Assembly: GCA_003116975.1 (NCBI GenBank)
Contig: BGKB01000203.1
Location: 30,865 to 94,864, forward strand
Direction: 5' to 3'
Source of the DNA: Aurantiochytrium sp. KH105
Lineage: Eukaryota; Sar; Bigyra; Thraustochytrida; Thraustochytriidae
DNA length: 64,000 nt
The notes beneath the pieces were generated by a model, which was given only the letters and a program-made list of their open reading frames with translations, was not told where the DNA came from and did no database searches. The stretch's first letter is position 1; every line of letters starts with the position of its first letter. This document shows, in pieces, positions 10,570 through 20,081 of this stretch. A program made the position numbers and the translations under genes.

Positions 10570-11589
10570 ATGCGCGCGAGCGCGAGAGAGCGCGCGGCGC
10601 GCGCAGCGCGCTTCGCGGCGCCGGCGCCGTGCGACGGAGGGCCCGCGGCCCTGAGCGCCTCGCCGAGCGCCGTCAAGGCAGCGAGGCGAGCCGCCTTGAA
10701 GCGCAAGCGTCGGGGTTCTTCGGATCTCGAGGACACCGCGACGCACTACGGTCACTGCGAGCACCTGGAGAAGACGTACCTGCGGCTGACAGGGGCGGTA
10801 GACTGGAGCAAGATCAGACCGCCGCGTGTATTGAAGGAGTCCTTGGAAATGGTCAAGCAAAGGTGGAAAAAGGAGAAGGACTACAACTTTGCGAGCTCCC
10901 AGCTCAAGAGCATTCGGCAGGACCTCACTGTGCAACGCTGCGCGGAGAACGAGCGATGGCTTCTATTGTGCATTCAGGTCTACGAAACAAACGCTCGCAT
11001 CTCTCTAGAGTCCGCAGATCTCGAGGAGATGCACCAATGCCTCAGCGTTCTTGACGATTTGCATGCTCACGGAGAAAAATGTACGCGAGACCGGGAAGTC
11101 TGCATTCAATTCCGCGACGAGTTCGCCGCGTATCGGGTGCTTCATGCAATCCATGCAGAGAACACCTTCTTTCTCAATACAGCGCGCGACTTGGCGGCGC
11201 GCAGCAGACAGTCGATAGCGCTAGCTCACGCGTTTGCTGTCCTTGCGGCTGTCCGCCGCAACGCCTACGTTCGATTCTTTGAGCTGCATGAGAGCGCGCC
11301 AAATATGAGTGGCTTTCTGATGGACCATATGCTACAGCGCGTGCGACGGAATGCTTTTCAGGCGCTACTCAAGTCGAGTTATCCGGAACTTGACTTGAAG
11401 ATCGTGCAGGAGCAGCTTCGCTTTCATGACGGGCGCCAGCGTGCAGAAGGTGACATGAGGAAATTCCTTGACCGCTACGAACTCGAGTACGTTTATATAA
11501 AGTCCCGCAAGGGAAAACGTTTTCCGCGCGCAATCAATGTACAAGCGCTTAAGAAGGGTAGCTCGTCTTCTTCCACCAAGACACGCTAG
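10570..11589 (+). CDS. THP3/LENG8-like SAC3/GANP-domain protein
   Basis: A 339-residue protein dominated by a SAC3/GANP domain (about residues 60-310). Family hallmarks are LEKTYLRLTG, SLEMVKQRWKK, LKSIRQDLTVQ, VYETNARISLE and APNMSGFLMDHM, matching the THP3/LENG8 branch rather than classical Sac3. Members of this branch are linked to mRNA processing and export, near the PCI module of TREX-2-like complexes. The ATG at 10570 is chosen because upstream in-frame sequence is low-complexity and shares space with the divergent gene's promoter. The short basic N-terminus (RRAALKRKRRG) could be a nuclear localisation signal. The C-terminus is basic and Ser-rich. An AATAAA follows the stop at 11631. 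Confidence 0.88.
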   Translation: MRASARERAARAARFAAPAPCDGGPAALSASPSAVKAARRAALKRKRRGSSDLEDTATHYGHCEHLEKTYLRLTGAVDWSKIRPPRVLKESLEMVKQRWKKEKDYNFASSQLKSIRQDLTVQRCAENERWLLLCIQVYETNARISLESADLEEMHQCLSVLDDLHAHGEKCTRDREVCIQFRDEFAAYRVLHAIHAENTFFLNTARDLAARSRQSIALAHAFAVLAAVRRNAYVRFFELHESAPNMSGFLMDHMLQRVRRNAFQALLKSSYPELDLKIVQEQLRFHDGRQRAEGDMRKFLDRYELEYVYIKSRKGKRFPRAINVQALKKGSSSSSTKTR

Positions 11590-11630
11590 CACGATGATGG
11601 AACTCGAAGAAAAATTCTGTAAAATCAGCG

Positions 11631-11636
11631 AATAAA
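11631..11636 (+). terminator. Candidate polyadenylation signal of the THP3-like gene
   Basis: A canonical AATAAA lies 42 nt after the THP3-like stop codon, preceded by CTGTAAAA at about 11618. The position suits an mRNA 3' end before the convergent NAD synthetase gene. This is inferred from the motif only. Confidence 0.45.
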
Positions 11637-11861
11637 ATCAGTTGGAGCCAGATAAGAGAAGGAGAAATTGACGACTATGTATGTGTGTCTTCTGTTTGAG
11701 TCTGCTTTCACGTTCGTGACCATGGTGCAAGGGAGAAACAAGGTCCTACAAGCTTCTGGCAGTCTGTACCTTTTTCCTTACCTCGTCTTCATCTTCTCAA
11801 ATTTTGTAAAATTTCTTGACACTACTGTTAGAACCATGTTATCACGCGTAGTGCAGGCGCG

Positions 11862-13970
11862 TCAGAGCTTGGGCGAGGACTGAGCTGCGCAGATGCGGTC
11901 GATCATGCGGAACTGAAAGGGGAAACGCGCGTCGATGAAGATGGGGCGCAAGTCGAAACGATTGTCGTCGCAGCCATAGCTCTCGCAATGTACAGAAGGC
12001 GTGATGGTGCTCATTTTGTGGCGGTTCATGGCATAGGAACGGAAAAAGTGCTTCACCTTGGATGCGACCTCTGCGGGCTCGAGGTGGTCCCACTGCGTGA
12101 GGAGGCGCTTGAACATGGAGACGGGGCCGCAGCGAGAAATTTTGCGGAGACGGCCAAATGTGCTGAGCTCCTGATAGGTCATTCCCATGTCAGCCTCATC
12201 TGTCTGCGTGTAGGCGTCAGTGATAGGCTCAAGTTCGGCAGTGGGGGGCGCCTCGGAAATGGCCTGCAGAATGCCGAAGCCAAGGCCGCCCTCGGTCTCT
12301 GGCTTGGCTGCCCACCAAAGGAAACGCTTGAGGTCCACCTTGGAGATTCCTCCAATGGGATTCAGATCAGCCGAGGAGCAGTCGTACTTTGTGAGATAGC
12401 CTCGCAGACCCTCATCGACATTGCCGCTGCCAAGGACAAGCAAGAAGCCCGAGTTGCCGCGGACCCAAGGCAGGAGCTGACCAAAGAGATAGCTCAAGAG
12501 CATGCGGGAGCGTGCCTGGATATTCTGCAAGGCCTGATTCTCAGAGAACGAGCCGCCGTGGACCTTGAACCGAGGCTCGCGGCCCCCGAAGACAGCTCGA
12601 AAGAGAGTGAGAATCGCAGACACGACACCGTCAATCTTGACCGTGAGATGGTAGTTCCCGATGGCCTCCGCGAGGCCCTTGGCAAAGTTCTCCGTGCCCT
12701 GGGAACTGTTCTCTGTGCCGAGATAGGCCGTGTGCATGATGCAATTGGCAAACTCGCGCGGATCCGTCGGCAAATAGTCAGGACCCTGACCAGCCATGCG
12801 GCGGGCATCGGCGATGACTCGTTCATCGCCATTGAGGGCGGCTTTGGCAACCATTTGACACATGGCGCCCACGATGGCAGCAGTGGATGAAGAATCGGCG
12901 CCGCCACTCAGGGGCAGGAAAAAGCCGCTGGCGCCGGTGCGGCGCGCATAGTCCCAGAGCCAGACAGCAGGGCCATAGGCGATCTGCTCCTCTGGCAAAT
13001 GGTAGCGGACGGAGAGCGGGGCCGAAACAGGGTCGCAGCTCTTGGCATCGACGAGGCGAAAGTTCGCATGAACTACAGGGATAGGGCGCGTCCTCGAGGC
13101 CTGGACGCCACGGCTTGCCTTTGCAATGCGGTAAGCGCGGATCTCCTCAAGGTCAATGACGGCCGTGATCACCTCGACATCAGCGAGACTGAACTGAGAT
13201 CCCTGTGCCACAATGTTTCCATTGACTGCAATAAGAGCGCAGCCGTCGTAGAGCATGCGGCCACCGTCGCAGCCGAGCTGGTTGGCGTAGAGGTATACAC
13301 CGCCGCTTTTCTCGGTGGCGCTGCGAATGAGATCAATGCGCTTGTCGAGTTTGCGGAGTTCAAAGTGGGATCCTGAGCCGTTTCCAAGGATTTCTACGCC
13401 CGATAGACCGAGGTGGATGTGCGGACTATTGGGTGTAAAGAGCTCTTCGCAGGTTTCCGAGGCCACACGGGTGTCCAGCGTTTGGATGCTGCAATCGCCA
13501 AAAAGACAGGATTGCTGGCCTGTGGCCGCCGCGAGAGCAGGGCTCAGGTAGTGGTCTTCAGCCTCTCCGAGACGTTCCCAGCGTGTGAACCAGCGAGGCT
13601 CGCGGTAGTTGCCATCGTCGGCAAGAAATAGCTTGGGGCGGATGCAAACGACCTTGCCATTCAGACACATGGCTCGACAATTGTAGGGCACAGAGTTGTG
13701 CAGCATGGGCAGACCGATGTCACAGAGAATGCCATCGGTGAGGCCGCTCTTGAGAATGTCCGCGAGCGCCTCGGCTGAGTGCTGAAAGGTATCAATCTCA
13801 TGAAAGTGATCTTCGCAGCCGTATCCGGAGAGCTCTAGCTCGGGGCCGACTCTGTATGTAGCACCTTTTTGCTTCGCCAATTCGATCGATCTCTTGGTCC
13901 TCTCGAGGTTTCCGTCAAAGTCAAGAGCCCATTGGTCCAGCGAGCACGTCGCCACGGTCACGTTTTGCAT
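11862..13970 (-). CDS. NADSYN1: Glutamine-dependent NAD+ synthetase
   Basis: A 702-residue enzyme, the usual length for eukaryotic NADSYN1/QNS1. It converts deamido-NAD+ to NAD+ using glutamine and ATP. The N-terminal nitrilase-type glutaminase domain (about residues 1-290) shows the Glu in GPELELSGYGCEDHF, the Lys in RPKLFLADDGNYRE and the nucleophile Cys in YANQLGCDGGR. The C-terminal ATP-pyrophosphatase domain has the PP-loop LPLSGGADSSST at about residue 355. Downstream family blocks include LGSGNVDEGLRGYLTKYDC and SMFKRLLTQW. The first ATG (13970) gives MQNVTVATCSLDQW, which fits the family start. It converges on the THP3-like gene and faces the transposase-derived gene. Confidence 0.97.
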   Translation of the reverse strand: MQNVTVATCSLDQWALDFDGNLERTKRSIELAKQKGATYRVGPELELSGYGCEDHFHEIDTFQHSAEALADILKSGLTDGILCDIGLPMLHNSVPYNCRAMCLNGKVVCIRPKLFLADDGNYREPRWFTRWERLGEAEDHYLSPALAAATGQQSCLFGDCSIQTLDTRVASETCEELFTPNSPHIHLGLSGVEILGNGSGSHFELRKLDKRIDLIRSATEKSGGVYLYANQLGCDGGRMLYDGCALIAVNGNIVAQGSQFSLADVEVITAVIDLEEIRAYRIAKASRGVQASRTRPIPVVHANFRLVDAKSCDPVSAPLSVRYHLPEEQIAYGPAVWLWDYARRTGASGFFLPLSGGADSSSTAAIVGAMCQMVAKAALNGDERVIADARRMAGQGPDYLPTDPREFANCIMHTAYLGTENSSQGTENFAKGLAEAIGNYHLTVKIDGVVSAILTLFRAVFGGREPRFKVHGGSFSENQALQNIQARSRMLLSYLFGQLLPWVRGNSGFLLVLGSGNVDEGLRGYLTKYDCSSADLNPIGGISKVDLKRFLWWAAKPETEGGLGFGILQAISEAPPTAELEPITDAYTQTDEADMGMTYQELSTFGRLRKISRCGPVSMFKRLLTQWDHLEPAEVASKVKHFFRSYAMNRHKMSTITPSVHCESYGCDDNRFDLRPIFIDARFPFQFRMIDRICAAQSSPKL

Positions 13971-15012
13971 CTTTGCCACGCGAGCGAACGAGCAGGCCCA
14001 ACAAGACTATCTATTTTCCAGCCTTTCCTTCTCTCCCGTCCCCACCCCTTTTCTTTCCCCTCTTCGCTTCTCACCGCTCGCGTGCGTCTCTTCTCCGCCA
14101 AAGCCCTCGCGCTTGCTCAGCAGATGGGCAGGCAGGCAGGCAGGCACGGTGGCTTCGAGCGTGCGTCGTCTCCAGCTTGCTTTGTAGCTCTGGCGCCGAG
14201 CCTGCTTTCCTTCTTTGTGGCTTTTCTTCTTTGGCAGCCCCTCCATCATAAAAGGAAAAGACCAAGTTCTCCTGCCTCGATTGCCCGGCGGCAAATTGCG
14301 TTGCGCAGGCTGCCCTGGCTTCGGGAGAATCCGGAAAGCAAAGAGACGCCCGCCCCAAAGAAAGGGGGAACCATGGTCAGCGAGAGCGCGACCGCAGTCG
14401 GCAAGCAATGGCAGCTGCTGGCCGGCAGCCGACGCCCTCAATTGGCTGCCGCTGAGCGCAGGCTAGCCATCACTGGTGACTGCTTCGCCCACAAGTGGCG
14501 TCAGGGCTTTGAGTCGGCCGCAGGCAGCACGAGAGTTACCGATCCGTAACCTCCACGATTAATGAGGAAACCGTGGGAAACGGCGCCAGGGACGCTTCTC
14601 TTTTCTTTCTTTATAGTTCTCAATGACCACTGGCACTTTGACAGTCAAAGCGAAAAGCAAAAGCGAAAGCGCAAGCTCCAGAAGACTCCGCGCGCGGCAG
14701 CTCCGACAGGCGCGGCAGCTCCGGCGCGCGCAGGCAGGCGCAGACGCAGGCGCAGACGCAGACCCAACCCCAGACGCAGACGCTCAGACCTCGCGCCGGC
14801 GCCTGTCTGTCCCGTGCGTGCCGCAAAGGCACACGCGCGACATTGGGCAACCGCGGACGCGAACCAGGGCAGGAAGGAGGCAAGTCGGTCTGCTCGTCGT
14901 CCCCGTCAGAGACGGCGCGAGAGAAGAAGGCGCAGCGCGGCGAGGCGACGCAGGCGAAGCGAACAAACGCAGAACAAGGCCGCCAAGGTTATCGCGGCAA
15001 AGCAACTTCGAA
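13971..15012. other. Intergenic region and leader of the transposase-derived gene
   Basis: About 1 kb between divergent genes. It contains a pyrimidine-rich stretch (about 14000-14090), a GGCA-type short repeat near 14126-14145 and an ATAAAAGG box at about 14249. The section 14623-15012 is open in frame with the downstream gene from an ATG at 14623, but would encode Arg/Ala-rich low-complexity sequence, so it is more likely 5' leader. No independent gene is supported. Confidence 0.5.
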
Positions 15013-15176
15013 ATGCCGGCCATGGACGAGGAAAATGTCACCATGGTTGGAGGACCTCCTCCGCCGGTACCCTTGATGATGATGGGGGCCGGCGCGCAGA
15101 CCCAGTTCGCAGCTCACAGTGACGGTAACTCATCTAGAATGGGCAAGAGCAGCAATAGCAGCAACAGCAGCAGCAA

Positions 15177-15208
<32 letters not shown>

Positions 15209-16932
15209 GCAGTAGCAGCAACAGCAGAACGCGTGTCAAAAACAATCTTGGAAGAAGGAACCGGAGCCGAAGCAACAGCGGCAGCAACGAAAGCAGCAGC
15301 GGCAGCTGCAGCATCAGCAGCCCTTCGCAAGAAAGCAGCCTGGGGCGCTTGGCTGGAAGCGGTTGTAGGAAATCTAGCGAAAATGAGCGGAGCGGCGTCG
15401 ATAAATGGGACCGTGAAAACGAGGATTTTGAGATGCACGGCAATTTTGGCCTTGGGCAGAACGAAGAAGCCCTGCCATCCGATGCAGACTTTTTTGACGA
15501 CTTTGCCGAAAAGGCCGCCGACCTTGTTGGCAGCTGGGACAGCGTCGACGACTCGCCGTCACCTGCCCCGACGTCTGGACGCGCCAAGAAACGCGTCACG
15601 CGGCGCACGTACTCGGAGTTTGAAAAGGAACTCATCGTGCGCGCCGACAACGAAGGCGGAAGACCCGCTCGTCTGGAAGTCGCGCAGCTCATGGGCATGC
15701 CAGCGCGAACAGCAGACCGCGTGGTCGCCCTTTTCAAGGAGCATGGCCGAGAGGCGTTCCGGGATCACCGTCACGATCGGTATCGGCACACAGGAAAGAA
15801 CTCCAAAAACTCGGCGGAGCTCATCAAGTTTCTCACCGAGTGGGTGCATCTCGACGCTATGCTTACGCACGCCCAGCTGCGCGAACTCATCAACCTTGAG
15901 GTCTTTCGCCGCTCATGCATCGATTTCGGCGTCAAGCTCGAGAACGAGGAGGACAAGATGAATCGTCCCATCAGCAAGGGCACCATTGAGAGGTACTTTG
16001 GACTGCCACAGATCAGGGAAACATACGAAGCACGCCACATTGAATCAGACGAAACCATTCGCCACTGGTTTGACGGGCTCGTGCTCTCGCGCAAGTACGT
16101 GCTGGACAGCGCAGAGGCCGTGAATGACAACGAGAATTGCGCAAACCGTCTGCATTTCGCTCGCGATTTGCTCACAGCGCTCGAGGATCCAAATTCGATT
16201 TTGATCTTCTTGGACGAAGTCCCTTTTCATTTGCGCATGAAACGCCCCCCTGGGCCCCAGAGCGGGTCCATCAATCAAGGTCTTCAGGTGTCCATGGCCT
16301 TCCAAGCCAACATGGGCCTGCTCGGCTGGCGCATTCACGCCCAGCAGTTCAGCGCCGAGGAGGGTACGACCGGGAACGCCGCGACGGACTCGAAGCGAGG
16401 GGTGGCACACAACGAGGAAGATTTCAAGCTCTTTGTGCAGCAAACGCTCAAGAATCTTTTGGTTCGCATCGACGAATTCCGCGGCAAGGATGTCTATCTC
16501 ATTGCGGACTGCCCTTTCGAGTACATTCGGCACGTGCACGATCACGAAAGCATCAAAGAGATTCCCGCCTTTGAGGAGCTCTCTGCTGCGCTTGCGTTAA
16601 GTAACAACCGCGTGCGTCTCATCCAAATGGCGCCCAACTCACCGACGCTCAATCTTTGCGAATTTTTTAATCGCGCTCTGCGGGATCGAGTCAACGAGAC
16701 GCTGCAAAATATCAGCGCAGATTCTGTCTTGAGCGGGGCCTTCTTTGCAGGTCAAGACCCAAATGCAACTCTTTTGGAGGCCCTCTTGGCGAGCACGCTT
16801 CGGGATTTGGAGAGCACACTGTTGCCCTATGCGCCTGCATACCTCGTTCGGATGGCGGACGTCATTAAAGACATTATTGCTCTTGAGGGAGTCCTCGACA
16901 TGGCCAAGACCTACGACGCCCTCGTCGCATGA
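15013..16932 (+). CDS. Tc1/mariner-IS630-type transposase-derived protein (possibly domesticated)
   Basis: A 639-residue protein from the ATG at 15013 (MPAMDEEN); an ATG at 14623 would add 130 basic low-complexity residues. After a Ser/Asn-rich tract (about residues 35-115) comes an acidic linker, then a helix-turn-helix region (nt 15600-15800, motif RTYSEFEKELIVRA). The C-terminal half resembles an RNase-H-fold DDE domain: SILIFLDEVPF (Asp near 16212), VYLIADCPFEY (Asp near 16507) and APNSPTLNLCEFF (Glu near 16660), the last like the SPxLNPxE block of Tc1/mariner and IS630. The D-D spacing is about 98 residues and the D-E spacing about 50, longer than the usual 34-37. I saw no terminal inverted repeats or TA duplication. 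The intact frame and low-complexity N-terminus suggest host use, but an active element is not excluded. Confidence 0.72.
15143..15330 (+). repeat. AGC/AAC trinucleotide tract encoding poly-Ser/Asn
   Basis: An imperfect run of AGC and AAC codons inside the transposase-derived gene, densest at 15143-15225 and thinning to about 15330. It stays in frame and encodes a Ser/Asn-rich linker. It is probably length-polymorphic. Confidence 0.85.
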
Positions 16933-17933
16933 CCCGTCCGTTCTGCGCTTCGTGTCTTTTTTCTTCCTTATAAATATGTTATATCACATGCCGCCAGCCA
17001 ATGCCACATGCCGCCAGCCACATGCCGCCAGCCACATGCCGTGAGCCCTTGTTATTTTGTCCATTGGCGTTGTACAAATCTTGCATCATTTGGTGCATTC
17101 TCTGTCACTACCGTGTGTTTTCTAGGAATCACTGATCCCATTTCAGAGACTTGCTTTTGCACGCTCCAACGGCGAACGCAACGTACCGCCACATTAGGTC
17201 ATCGATCGTTGGCGAGCCAGCGAGGGCCTCCAGCCATTCAGCTCAACCACTGGCAGCCAAGTGATTCCCCGTTTAGAACTGAGCCTTGCAGCTGCCGCTG
17301 ATCGCTCTGCGTCAAAAGAACTTCCTTTTTTCTGTCGTTTGCATCATCGTATCCGGGTTGTCGCCTTCTGGATGATTGCTCTTCTCAGCCAGCGAGGCTC
17401 ATCCTGCTCTGATTTGGCAGACGCAAGAACTACAAAATGCTGCATCGCTGTCTCGAGACGAGTTACACCCGCCCGACGCTTGCCCATACTGTTGGCGAGG
17501 CTTGGACTTTGAGTTGCCAGGGTCCTAGCAGCCATACCGTGACCATCAAGGTGTTTGTTGTTCTCTGGCAGCGGCTGCGGCAAAAGAGCAATGAATGAAT
17601 GCACAAAAGGAAAAATCCGAAAGAACGAACTTTCAGAGTGAGTCTGAGAATGAAGAATAAAGAATGAAATGAATGAAACGCGAAAGCGAAAGCGAAGGCG
17701 GGAGCGAGCGAAATAAAGGAGAATCAAAACCAATTCTTGCTGCCTACTCATCTCGCCTTGCGCACAGGGCAAGGTGGCGACCTGTAGGGAGTGATCTGGT
17801 CCGGAGCAAGACCGCTGGCCTCCGGTACCTCGCGGCGTCGCTTGGACTCGCTCTTGTCGCTCGCTCGCTCGACGTCGGACCCGCCAGGACTGATACAGAG
17901 GGCGAGAGAGTCCACAATCTCGCCCAAGTGAAG
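16933..17933. other. Intergenic region before the acyltransferase gene
   Basis: No gene is supported here. The region holds a 14-bp tandem repeat at 16987-17048 and AATAAA-like A-rich stretches near 17650-17665. The part from an ATG at 17673 is open in frame with the downstream gene; it could be an N-terminal extension but reads as Arg/Ser-rich leader. Confidence 0.5.
16987..17048 (+). repeat. 14-bp tandem repeat
   Basis: The unit CATGCCGCCAGCCA occurs at 16987, 17007 and 17021. A diverged fourth copy is at 17035, and a 6-nt spacer follows the first. It lies just after the stop codon of the transposase-derived gene. Confidence 0.85.
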
Positions 17934-19796
17934 ATGAGGCCCTACGAGGCGGAGGCGCGGACCTCGAGCGGCAGGCGGAGCAGCAGCGTGAGCAGCAGCA
18001 CGAGCTTGACGAGCCACGGGAGCAGTGGGACAGGGAGCCAGGGCAGCGCCGGCATGGGCAATCGCCACCTTATCTCCGCGAATCCGTTCGGGTACAACGC
18101 GCCCGTGACAGTCTACGAATTCGTCAAAATGGTCTTCTTCGTCTGCTCCGGTATCGCCATTGTGCGGGCTCTTCTGGTCTTTCTCCTGGTCCTGCTCGCG
18201 TATCTTTGTGCCCGCGTTGCCACATTGGGACTCGATCGCGACGTTGGAGTGTATACAGCGCCAATGCCGCGATGGCGGCGCCTCGCGCTTAAGCCCGTTT
18301 CTGGCCTGAGCCGTGCTGCTCTCTTCGTGTTTGGCTTTTACCACATCGAAGTCATCGGTTCGCCATCTCCCGGGGCCTGTCTCTTCACCCCGAATCATGT
18401 CGGGCTCGCCGACCTACTTCTCATGTACTGGCTCTTGCTCCCAAGCGCGCTGTCCAAGGCAGAGGCCTTCAAGGTTCCCATTGTCGGCACACTTTTCCGT
18501 GGCTTGCAAGTAATTCCTGTCCAGCGCGACTCAGCTGAGGACAAGAAGCGCGCTGTCGAGACCATCAAGCGCTTTGCCGATTCGCGCATGCACGAGACTG
18601 ACCCGAACAAGCGGTTTCCCCCGATTCTCGTCTTCCCCCAGGGGACCACGGCTAACCAGGATGTCATCACCATGTTCCAGCGGGGAGCCTTTACGCCAGG
18701 GTGTCCGGTACAGCCTGTGAGTCTGTACTATCGCTGGAAGCACTTTAACCCGGCTTATATCGTCTGCCGCAAGTACGATTACTACTTTCTACGTCACTTT
18801 TGTCAGTTCACTCTTCACGCTCGCGTTCGCTTCCTTCCGCTTCACATGCCGTCCAAGGAAGAGCGCGAGAACGCTACGCTTTTTGCTGACAATGTGCGGA
18901 ACGAGATCGCCGCTGATATTCACGCTGACACCACGGAGCACTGTTTCGAGGATGCCATGCTGTACCGTAGCGCGCTCAACATTGAGGAGAAGCGACACAA
19001 ACCGCGTCTTTTCCACGTTGCCAAGCCGGAAGATAAGATTGACCTCGGAGGTCTCGAGCTCAAACAAATCAAAGATCTCTTTGACCCAGCGCAGCGAGCG
19101 CAGGCCCTCGCGCTGAAAGATGCCAAGGTTATCCTCGAGCGATTTGTCGAGGCCGATACCGATGGAGACGGCTTTGTTGACCTTCCCGAATTTGCCCGTG
19201 CCGTTGGCTTTGACCCGGAAAGCGATCAAGCTCGCCGTCTTTTTCAGTTTTTTGACCGCGACATGTCTGGAATGATTGACTTTCGGGAGCTGCTCACGGG
19301 CATGGCCACTGTGCATCCCTTTTCTTCTTCCAAGGATAAGATTCGCTTTGCGTTTGAGCTTTACGACCAGGATGGGGACGGCCTGGTGTCCGAGTCTGAA
19401 CTATGGAGACTGTGGAGCCTCGCGACGGAGAGCTCGAATTCGCAGCGCTTTACCAAGGATTCTCGTCAAGAGCTTCGTGATCTTATTTCTGCTGTCCGCA
19501 GACGCCGCAGTCTAAGCGCGGCCGGGGAAGAGGCGTCCGAGACTGCCACCGACGGCGAGTTGCGCATTACACTCGAAGAGTTTCAATCTCTTGTTGCCAG
19601 AGACTCGGAAGTGGTCGCTACGGCGTTGTCCTCGATGGAGTCCAGGGCCTCTTCACGCGATAAGAAGAAGTCCTTCTTCCCATTCCTCATGCGCCGGAGC
19701 TCATCTTCTCGATTTGCTGACGCTCATCTGGATGGTCGCGAGCTCAACTCGGTCCCGGCGGACGCAAAGCAGCAGTCTTTAAAGAAAGACGAGTAG
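17934..19796 (+). CDS. EF-hand lysophospholipid acyltransferase (LPCAT/LPEAT-like)
   Basis: A 620-residue PlsC-family acyltransferase that should re-acylate lysophospholipids with acyl-CoA at the ER (Lands cycle). A hydrophobic segment lies at about residues 63-93. Motif I is NHVGLAD (HX4D, about residue 153), motif II is GLQVIPVQR and motif III is FPQGTT (about residue 234). FPQGTT resembles plant LPEAT, whereas animal LPCATs usually have FPEGT. Three EF-hand loops follow: DTDGDGFVDLPEF, DRDMSGMIDFREL and DQDGDGLVSESEL (nt about 19155, 19254, 19365), implying Ca2+ control. The protein ends KKDE, a fit to the KKXX dilysine ER-retrieval signal. The start at 17934 is preferred; an in-frame ATG at 17673 is an alternative. 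Head-group preference cannot be read from the sequence. Confidence 0.9.
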   Translation: MRPYEAEARTSSGRRSSSVSSSTSLTSHGSSGTGSQGSAGMGNRHLISANPFGYNAPVTVYEFVKMVFFVCSGIAIVRALLVFLLVLLAYLCARVATLGLDRDVGVYTAPMPRWRRLALKPVSGLSRAALFVFGFYHIEVIGSPSPGACLFTPNHVGLADLLLMYWLLLPSALSKAEAFKVPIVGTLFRGLQVIPVQRDSAEDKKRAVETIKRFADSRMHETDPNKRFPPILVFPQGTTANQDVITMFQRGAFTPGCPVQPVSLYYRWKHFNPAYIVCRKYDYYFLRHFCQFTLHARVRFLPLHMPSKEERENATLFADNVRNEIAADIHADTTEHCFEDAMLYRSALNIEEKRHKPRLFHVAKPEDKIDLGGLELKQIKDLFDPAQRAQALALKDAKVILERFVEADTDGDGFVDLPEFARAVGFDPESDQARRLFQFFDRDMSGMIDFRELLTGMATVHPFSSSKDKIRFAFELYDQDGDGLVSESELWRLWSLATESSNSQRFTKDSRQELRDLISAVRRRRSLSAAGEEASETATDGELRITLEEFQSLVARDSEVVATALSSMESRASSRDKKKSFFPFLMRRSSSSRFADAHLDGRELNSVPADAKQQSLKKDE

Positions 19797-19940
19797 GAGG
19801 AGACTGTAAACCTTACGCGTTCTCGTACCTCGTTGTACCGGGGCCAAGTATTATTATTTTATACACTGACAAAAAGAGATTGTGGTGGGTAGGGTGATTG
19901 TGAATTTCGCGCAGTCAGCGAACAAAAGAAAGGAAGGAAG

Positions 19941-19962
19941 AAAATAAAAACGTTTTTATTTT
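19941..19962. repeat. Perfect AT-rich palindrome between the acyltransferase and PIG-A genes
   Basis: Arms AAAATAAAAA and its complement flank a central CG, giving a 22-bp perfect palindrome with AATAAA on both strands. It lies about 145 nt after the acyltransferase stop, so it could serve as a poly(A)-signal region. A TTTTCCAG run that looks like a 3' splice site follows at 19971-19978, before the PIG-A start. Confidence 0.6.
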
Positions 19963-20081
19963 TTATTTATTTTTCCAGCTCGGCTCGCCCTTCTTCTTCG
20001 CCTCCATGCATGCATGCACCAAGTTGTCAATCGTTCAAGAGTCTGCCCGCCTCTCGCCAAGAAAGTGCTGCGACCAGAACG

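Noticed and set aside
10035-10736. Long minus-strand frames over the HYDIN/THP3 divergent region
   Set aside because: They lack domain signals, sit in extremely GC-rich sequence where stops are rare, and overlap supported genes.
11988-12890. A 300-residue plus-strand frame opposite NAD synthetase
   Set aside because: It is the antisense shadow of a strongly conserved enzyme.
14623-15012. N-terminal extension of the transposase-derived protein
   Set aside because: In frame from an ATG, but it encodes Arg/Ala low-complexity sequence typical of GC-rich leaders; kept as an alternative only.
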